From positions 2,397,338 through 2,461,337 of the forward strand of contig CM034544.1 in assembly GCA_020002185.1 (NCBI GenBank): a DNA stretch of 64,000 nucleotides. Direction: 5' to 3'. The number at the start of each line of letters is the position of its first letter. Position 1 is the first letter of the stretch. The DNA is from Paraescarpia echinospica (Eukaryota > Annelida > Polychaeta > Sabellida > Siboglinidae). This document shows positions 57,467 to 64,000 of this stretch, piece by piece. The notes under the pieces are model-generated. The model saw nothing but the letters and a program-made list of their open reading frames with translations. It made no database searches and had not been told where the DNA came from. The translations under genes were made by a program, and so were the position numbers.

Positions 57467-57544
57467 ATCTTTCACAGACAAATCAAGCTCAGGAAGAGGA
57501 AATAAGAAGATTGAGAGCAGAGCTCCAGTCACTCCGGCCAGAAG
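57467..57544 (+). CDS. Death-domain gene, exon 9 (triplicated exon, copy 2)
   Basis: Identical in sequence to exon 8, including both splice sites, exactly 1,847 bp downstream. If all copies are spliced in, the protein gains 26 identical residues per copy. Lack of any difference means the copy is too young to show selection. Confidence 0.75.
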
Positions 57545-57950
57545 GTTAGTTTTTCATCAGGGGACCGTCTCAAAATGATAGTGAGCCAAATTTATCATTA
57601 CATAAAATCCGTTGTTAAAAGTCTAACCAAGAACAATAGTTCCGTGAAACATAGGTGCAAGTAGACACTTCTAGCAGTGTTTCGCTCTACTTATCGCTTA
57701 TTCCGTAACTTAAAGGCTCTGACGTCAGCAGAATGTGCCGAACACTTGTTCTCCATGGGGTTTGCGCCTAGATACATAAATTCGCATACAATGGCACCAA
57801 TAAGTGACTAAGCTACCTTATTTTACAACACACGAAATAAAAAATGTCGTATTGATGATGGGGAAAGTGCATAGTAAACAATGAGCTTCTACTTTCCCAA
57901 TTCTATTTTTTACTTTGTCAACTGTAATATGTATATATGTTGTATATTGT

Positions 57951-58010
57951 ATTCTCAATTGGAAATAAAGAATTTAATTGAATTGAAAAGCGTTAACACC
58001 CGAGCGGAAG
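57951..58010 (+). pseudogene. Decayed copy of exon 4 (unit 2)
   Basis: Identical to the relic at 56104-56163, including the AT at the former donor; duplicated passively with the unit. Confidence 0.65.
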
Positions 58011-58129
58011 ATAGGCATTCATTTAACTGTACAGTTACAAATATACCTAAATGTATTCAGATTATACCTGACTACATATAATTTGCACCAATCAGATGAA
58101 AGATGTTGTATTTAAATATATATTTATAT

Positions 58130-58258
<129 letters not shown>

Positions 58259-59313
58259 GAACATGGGAAACACTAGTACGTATACAGTAATTCAAATTAC
58301 AGAACGAATCAACACACCCGCTCGTGGAAAATTACTGGGGCATAACATGGTCGACGGCTAATAATCAGACTGCGCTAAACGGGCAATATCGCACCGCCCT
58401 CAAGCTATGACTAGCTCAAGCAGAAGTAGACATATAAATAATAATTACATAAATATTTTCAAATTATTTTGAGAAACTTGATTGAATTTTTTTTTCAAAT
58501 TGGTGGCAGTGGAATATAGTCTATCGCCATAGCAGTTCTTGCAACGTTTTAAGTTTGTTTAATTGAATGATCTGATTACTGATCTAATATGGTATAAAGT
58601 AGTAGTACACTCAACAAATCCTATTTCGAATACAAACAATTTAAAATTAACTGAGTATGAAAATATAACAAAAGAAGTAAGGAAATTAAATCGAGAAGCA
58701 AAGTATACTTATTATAGTAAGCAATTTAGGAAATAAAGAAATAACATCAAAAACATGGGCAAATATAGCTGATGTTATCAACAAAACCAAAATACACAAA
58801 ACATTTCTGACATACTTAAATGTAAATGAAACCAGGATGACAAAATAGAAATAGCAACACAATTTTATCAATTTCTTCATAAATGTTGGAACACAGCTTG
58901 CAAACAAATTAAACGTTAATGGGAAACCAGGCTTCAAATCATAATTAAAAAAAAAGAACAAGTGACACTAACTTCCAATTTACACCTGTTAATGAAAATG
59001 GTACAATACATATAATAAATAACTTACAGTAAAAAACAAGCTTGGGACATGACAACATTTCTTCTATTTTACTGAAAGTTTCTGTTAATATCATTGTCAA
59101 ACCCCCTACCAGTATAATTAATCAATCTCTACTTAGTGGTAAGTTCCCTCAAAAACTAAAAATAGCAAAAGTTGTTCCCATCAATAAAAAGGATAAAAGT
59201 ATATGAATAGAGTTCCTGCAACTTATAAACGTTTGATTTCCAAACTGAAACCTTGCAATAATAAGTATGTAAGGGTGCTGGTACATAATTAATATTTGAT
59301 ATGCTTATTGCAG

Positions 59314-59391
59314 ATCTTTCACAGACAAATCAAGCTCAGGAAGAGGAAATAAGAAGATTGAGAGCAGAGCTCCAGTCACTCCGGCCAGAAG
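59314..59391 (+). CDS. Death-domain gene, exon 10 (triplicated exon, copy 3)
   Basis: Third identical copy of the 78 nt exon with the same acceptor and donor, 1,847 bp after exon 9. Phase 1 at both ends. Confidence 0.75.
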
Positions 59392-59797
59392 GTTAGTTTT
59401 TCATCAGGGGACCGTCTCAAAATGATAGTGAGCCAAATTTATCATTACATAAAATCCGTTGTTAAAAGTCTAACCAAGAACAATAGTTCCGTGAAACATA
59501 GGTGCAAGTAGACACTTCTAGCAGTGTTTCGCTCTACTTATCGCTTATTCCGTAACTTAAAGGCTCTGACGTCAGCAGAATGTGCCGAACACTTGTTCTC
59601 CATGGGGTTTGCGCCTAGATACATAAATTCGCATACAATGGCACCAATAAGTGACTAAGCTACCTTATTTTACAACACACGAAATAAAAAATGTCGTATT
59701 GATGATGGGGAAAGTGCATAGTAAACAATGAGCTTCTACTTTCCCAATTCTATTTTTTACTTTGTCAACTGTAATATGTATATATGTTGTATATTGT

Positions 59798-59857
59798 ATT
59801 CTCAATTGGAAATAAAGAATTTAATTGAATTGAAAAGCGTTAACACCCGAGCGGAAG
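59798..59857 (+). pseudogene. Decayed copy of exon 4 (unit 3)
   Basis: Same relic as in units 1 and 2. Confidence 0.65.
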
Positions 59858-59976
59858 ATAGGCATTCATTTAACTGTACAGTTACAAATATACCTAAATG
59901 TATTCAGATTATACCTGACTACATATAATTTGCACCAATCAGATGAAAGATGTTGTATTTAAATATATATTTATAT

Positions 59977-59993
<17 letters not shown>

Positions 59994-60038
<45 letters not shown>
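59994..60038. repeat. (CA)n array, triplication unit 3
   Basis: Only about 45 bp of CA, the main length difference between the three units. Confidence 0.97.
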
Positions 60039-60041
<3 letters not shown>

Positions 60042-60479
60042 GAACATGGGAAACACTAGTACGTATACAGTAATTCAAATTACAGAACGAATCAACACAC
60101 CCGCTCGTGGAAAATTACTGGGGCATAACATGGTCGACGGCTAATAATCAGACTGCGCTAAACGGGCAATATCGCACCGCCCTCAAGCTATGACTAGCTC
60201 AAGCAGAAGTAGACATATAAATAATAATTACATAAATATTTTCAAATTATTTTGAGAAACTTGATTGAATTTTTTTTTTAAATTGGTGGCAGTGGAATAT
60301 AGTCTATCGCCATAGCAGTTCTTGCAACGTTTTAAGTTTGTTTAATTGAATGATCTGATTACTGATCTAATATGGTATAAAGTAGTAGTGCCGCGAGATG
60401 TGTTTCCTGACCCAGTATTCGACGAGTTCAATCCGTATTGGCCGAGTTCAAACCGTGCTGGGCGAATTAGTAAATCGGT

Positions 60480-62130
60480 AGTTCGGTCGATACTTCATCG
60501 AGGCCCGCTGGCTTGTTGTTCTTGAGGCTATCGATGGCTTTGGAGACTTCTGCTCTGGTGATGTCGTCGGTGGTGACATCGAGCTCTTTTGTGTTTGGTT
60601 CCTGTTCGAAGCTGAAGAGTGTAGTAGGTGTTGTTTGATTTAGTATTTCTCGGAAGTGTTCGATCCACCTCGTGGCCTGTTCCTCGCTTGTTAGAAGCAC
60701 TCTGCCATCTTTGTCTTTTATTGGTATGTTGGAATTGCTTTTCGCGCTAGTTAGCTCTCTCACAATCCTATACAGCGTTTTCGAGTCATTCCGTTCTGCT
60801 GCTGTTTGTGCTTCTTTACCTTTCTCTTCTAATCATTTCCTCTTATCTGTCCTACAGCCCTTTTTTACTTTTTTACTTTACCTTGTCCAGTTTCCTGTAT
60901 TCATCATCTGATAATTTCCATTGTTGGAGGTTTCTAGCTACTTGATCTCTTCTGATCTTTATATATTTCCTTTTATCAATCAGTTTCCAGGAGTCTTCAG
61001 TAATCCACTGTTCTCTGTTGGACCCTCTTCTCCTTCCTAACACTACAACCGCGCTATCCTTTACGGCTTGAAGGAATAGCTGCCATTGTTCTTCTAAGTC
61101 GGTTGAGTGTTGTAGCGCTTGGAATCTGCTCTTAGTTTCCTCGTAGAGTCGTTTTGACGTGTCTGTTTTTTAAATTATCTGTCGCATATGGCCTGACCGT
61201 CTTCACCGTATTAACTCTCTTTAACGTCAAGCGGATCTTACCAATCACAAGGTTGTGGTTAGAACCAACATCTGCCACGCTATATGTTCGGACGTCTTGT
61301 AGAGATGTTTGCCATCTACTACTTACTAATGCAGATGTAATCAATCTCATTCGATGTATTACCATCTGGTGAGGTCCAAGTCTTCTAGTGAATGCGTTTA
61401 TGTTTGAAGAAGGTGTTGCCAATGCTGATACCACTGGCGCTGCTCATCGAGTGCAATCGTTCACCATTATCGTTCGTATTTCCAGCTGAACCGTGAGGTC
61501 CAACCGTAGTATATATGTCTAATCTATCTCCATCCAGCTTCGCGTTAAAGTCCCCTACCACCACGTTTATGTCAAAGCTTGGTATCGTATCTTGTCAAGC
61601 ACGTTCTGGAGTTGGTCGTAAATGGGTCCTTTTCCTCCTCTGTGGCGATTTCGGTTGGGGCATATACTGGCACTACGGTGACTTTGACATGTCTGGTGTT
61701 GAACCTCGCTGTGATGATGCGATCACTAACTGGCTTCCATCCTATCAGTGCTTGTGTAGCATCCTTATGCAGGATGATGCCAACTCCATGGATGTGGTGA
61801 TCTTCATTTCTGGAGTAGAGTACAGTTTTATCTCCGCTGTTGAAGCGTCCCTGCCCTGTCCATTTCATCTCGCTTACGCCTAGAATATCTAGATGGTAAG
61901 CCTTCATTTCAATTAGCACCTACTCCACCCGCCCGCTTTGAAAGAGCGTTCGGACGTTCTATGTGCCTACTCTGGTGTTAGTTTTGGCGATAACGATATG
62001 GCTCATCGGGGCATAGATACATCTGTAGATGCAGATGCATCCACATTTATGGATATGCCTTCTCTTCTTCCCCTTGAAAGTGTACCGGGCCAGAATGGCT
62101 TCTTATCGTCGTTGCTGTAGCAGGGGTTGT
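60480..62130 (-). mobile_element. LINE fragment: endonuclease to RT start
   Basis: Minus strand: KAYHLDILGVSEMKWTGQGR near 61907 (catalytic Glu), VYAPTEIATEEEKD near 61665, then GPHQMVIHRMRLITSALVSS and VADVGSNHNLVIGKIRLTL near 61270, where the usual Ser-Asp-His is Ser-Asn-His. The RT beginning, EVSKAIDSLKNNKPAGLDEV, is near 60540. It stops at 60480, close to the edge of the triplication, so the 3' part is missing. An RTE- or jockey-like family; clade not settled. Confidence 0.7.
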
Positions 62131-62434
62131 TTTTAAAGGGTAAGGTTCCTGGCCCTACGCCCAACCATCCCCATTTTTCAAACTGCCTTGGGACTTGGCG
62201 GAGTTATATAATATTAATTTTTTCGTAAAAGTCAAAAGAACGATGTTTTTTTACTAAACAAAACAGCAATGTGCCCATTTAAGAAATGTCTTTACTACAA
62301 TAGTAGCAATGTCATCACTGGTCATCCGAAACACGAACGATAGCCACGACGGCCTGTTTTTCAAATGATTCGTATATTAATTCTAAAGATTAAGAATAAA
62401 GCTAATTGCGACATACTTGTTTCATATTTTTCAG
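62131..62434. other. Intron sequence before exon 11
   Basis: No element or exon recognised. It ends in the polypyrimidine acceptor TTCATATTTTTCAG. Confidence 0.5.
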
Positions 62435-62464
62435 AACCCTGTCCAAGTACACATGACGACAGAG
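62435..62464 (+). CDS. Death-domain gene, exon 11 (30 nt micro-exon)
   Basis: Acceptor CATATTTTTCAG, donor GTATGG, phase 1 at both ends. It encodes EPCPSTHDDR, a non-helical, proline- and cysteine-containing linker that probably ends the coiled-coil part. Only ten residues, so support is limited to splice sites and phase. The next exon would lie beyond the window or after the minisatellite. Confidence 0.5.
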
Positions 62465-62671
62465 GTATGGCATGCATGTTCTTAATATTATATATTTAAA
62501 TCAAACATAATAGTAACTAGTCAATCACAAATATTTGCACCATATATTATTTAACATATATGTTGATAAGATCCTGTGTATATATGTCTATTGTGGTGTT
62601 CGTCTATAAAGGGGCAGGGCTACGACAAGTGTTCCTTCCCAGTCGTATTCGTGTGAGATGCCGATCAGGCG

Positions 62672-63742
62672 CAACAGCAATGCCGTACAATGTTTGTAGT
62701 TCTACAACAACAATGCCGTACAATGTTTGTAGTTCTACAACGGCAATGCCGTACAATGTTTGTAGTTCTACAACGGCAATGCCGTACAATGTTTGTAGTT
62801 CTACAACGGCAATGCCGTACAATGTTTGTAGTTCTACAACGGCAATGCCGTACAATGTTTGTAGTTCTACAATGGCAATGCCGTACAATGTTTGTAGTTC
62901 TACAACAGGCAATGCCGTACAATGTTTGTAGTTCTACAACAGCAATGCCGTACAATGTTTGTAGTTCTACAATGGCAATGCCGTACAATGTTTGTAGTTC
63001 TACAACGGCAATGCCGTACAATGTTTGTAGTTCTACAACGGCAATGCCGTACAATGTTTGTAGTTCTACAACGGCAATGCCGTACAATGTTTGTAGTTCT
63101 ACAACGGCAATGCCGTACAATGTTTGTAGTTCTACAACGGCAATGCCGTACAATGTTTGTAGTTCTACAACGGCAATGCCGTACAATGTTTGTAGTTCTA
63201 CAACGGCAATGCCGTACAATGTTTGTAGTTCTACAACGGCAATGCCGTACAATGTTTGTAGTTCTACAACGGCAATGCCGTACAATGTTTGTAGTTCTAC
63301 AATGGCAATGCCGTACCATGTTTGTAGTTCTACAACAGCAATGCCGTACAATGTTTGTAGTTCTACAACAGCAATGCCGTACAATGTTTGTAGTTCTACA
63401 ACAGCAATGCCGTACAATGTTTGTAGTTCTACAACAGCAATGCCGTACAATGTTTGTAGTTCTACAACAGCAATGCCGTACAATGTTTGTAGTTCTACAA
63501 CAGCAATGCCGTACACTGTTTGTAGTTCTACAACAGCAATGCCGTACAATGTTTGTAGTTCTACAACAGCAATGTCGTACAATGTTTGTAGTTCTACAAC
63601 AGCAATGCCGTACAATGTTTGTAGCTCTACAACAGCAATGCCGTACAATGCTTGTAGTTCTACAACAGCAATGTCGTACGATGTTTGTAGCTCTACAACA
63701 GCAATGCCGTACAATGTTTGTAGCTCTACAACAGCAATGCCT
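62672..63742. repeat. 33 bp minisatellite, ~32 copies
   Basis: The unit contains AATGCCGTACAATGTTTGTA and GTTCTACAAC. A variant site distinguishes ACGGC copies (most of 62720-63290) from ACAGC copies (63330 onward), with occasional ATGGC. One copy near 62908 has an extra G. Because 33 is divisible by three, four of six frames stay open for hundreds of codons; this is not evidence of coding. Confidence 0.95.
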
Positions 63743-63901
63743 TACAGTCTGTGCAGGCCGAACGAGTGTTACCCTGATTACCACATCAGTCACAATTAGG
63801 GGAAAATTATTGATAATTTTCTATGAAAATCATATTAATTGTTTTATTAATTCTCTTTTTAGGTCATCAATAATAACAAAAAATAACAACATTACTAGAG
63901 G

Positions 63902-63970
63902 AAGTAGCAGTAGCAACAGCAGTAGTAGTATCAATAGCAATAGTAGTAGCAATAGCAGTAGTAATAATAC
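63902..63970. repeat. (AGTAGC)n-like simple repeat
   Basis: AGTAGC/AATAGC degenerate trinucleotide-type repeat near the window end. Confidence 0.85.
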
Positions 63971-64000
63971 ACATTGTATATGTCAAATTATATATATGAC

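Noticed and set aside
62560..63799. Open frames of 297-369 codons on both strands
   Set aside because: They are produced by the 33 bp repeat, whose length is a multiple of three and which lacks stops in four frames. Both strands being open argues against coding.

Overview
This is a eukaryotic window, most likely from a marine invertebrate. A lophotrochozoan such as a mollusc or brachiopod is my best guess, inferred from the mix of CR1, L2-like, RTE-like and Tx1-like LINEs, tRNA-derived SINEs, Ty3/Gypsy debris, long microsatellites and intron-rich genes with GT-AG junctions. No prokaryotic operon, CRISPR array, rRNA or free-standing tRNA gene is visible. Most of the sequence is decayed mobile elements, and most long open frames are element relics or stop-free simple repeats.

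Layout. 0.3-6.3 kb: two LINE fragments, one of them split by a 4.5 kb element with ~580 bp terminal inverted repeats and a broken protein ending in a cysteine-rich CXC-like motif. 6.4-9.4 kb: RTE-like LINE (+). 10.3-13.8 kb: L2/CR1-superfamily LINE (+). 13.9-17.8 kb: Tx1/L1-like LINE (-). 18.2-19.4 kb: a candidate small three-exon gene with an acidic tail. 19.5-30.5 kb: LINE leader fragment, CR1 copies, a SINE, a possible LamG-like exon and a long CT array. 31-62.5 kb: the most interesting locus, described next, with its introns full of LINEs, SINEs, fold-back elements, microsatellites and two minisatellites.

The plus-strand gene at 33.4-62.5 kb opens with a 17-codon exon, continues with one exon encoding a death domain, then runs through a series of tiny exons (48, 78, 75, 75, 75, 78, 78, 78 and 30 nt). 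Every intron is phase 1, so every internal exon can be added, skipped or duplicated without a frameshift. The small exons mostly encode 25-26 residue charged coiled-coil blocks. The array has grown by segmental duplication: an older duplication (41.6, 45.3 and 46.6 kb) left intact and decaying exon copies, and a very recent 1,847 bp tandem triplication (54.9-60.4 kb) made three identical coiled-coil exons. No stop codon is reached, so the C-terminal domains lie beyond the window. By analogy with other death-domain proteins it is probably an oligomerising adaptor or sensor in innate immune or cell-death signalling; that role is inference.

Nested insertions give a relative history: the long-TIR element inside a LINE, a SINE inside a LINE, an RTE tail inside the Gypsy reverse transcriptase with an 11 bp target duplication, and a 5'-inverted LINE next to the Gypsy remnant. 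I recognised families by motif and pattern only; no database search was run.
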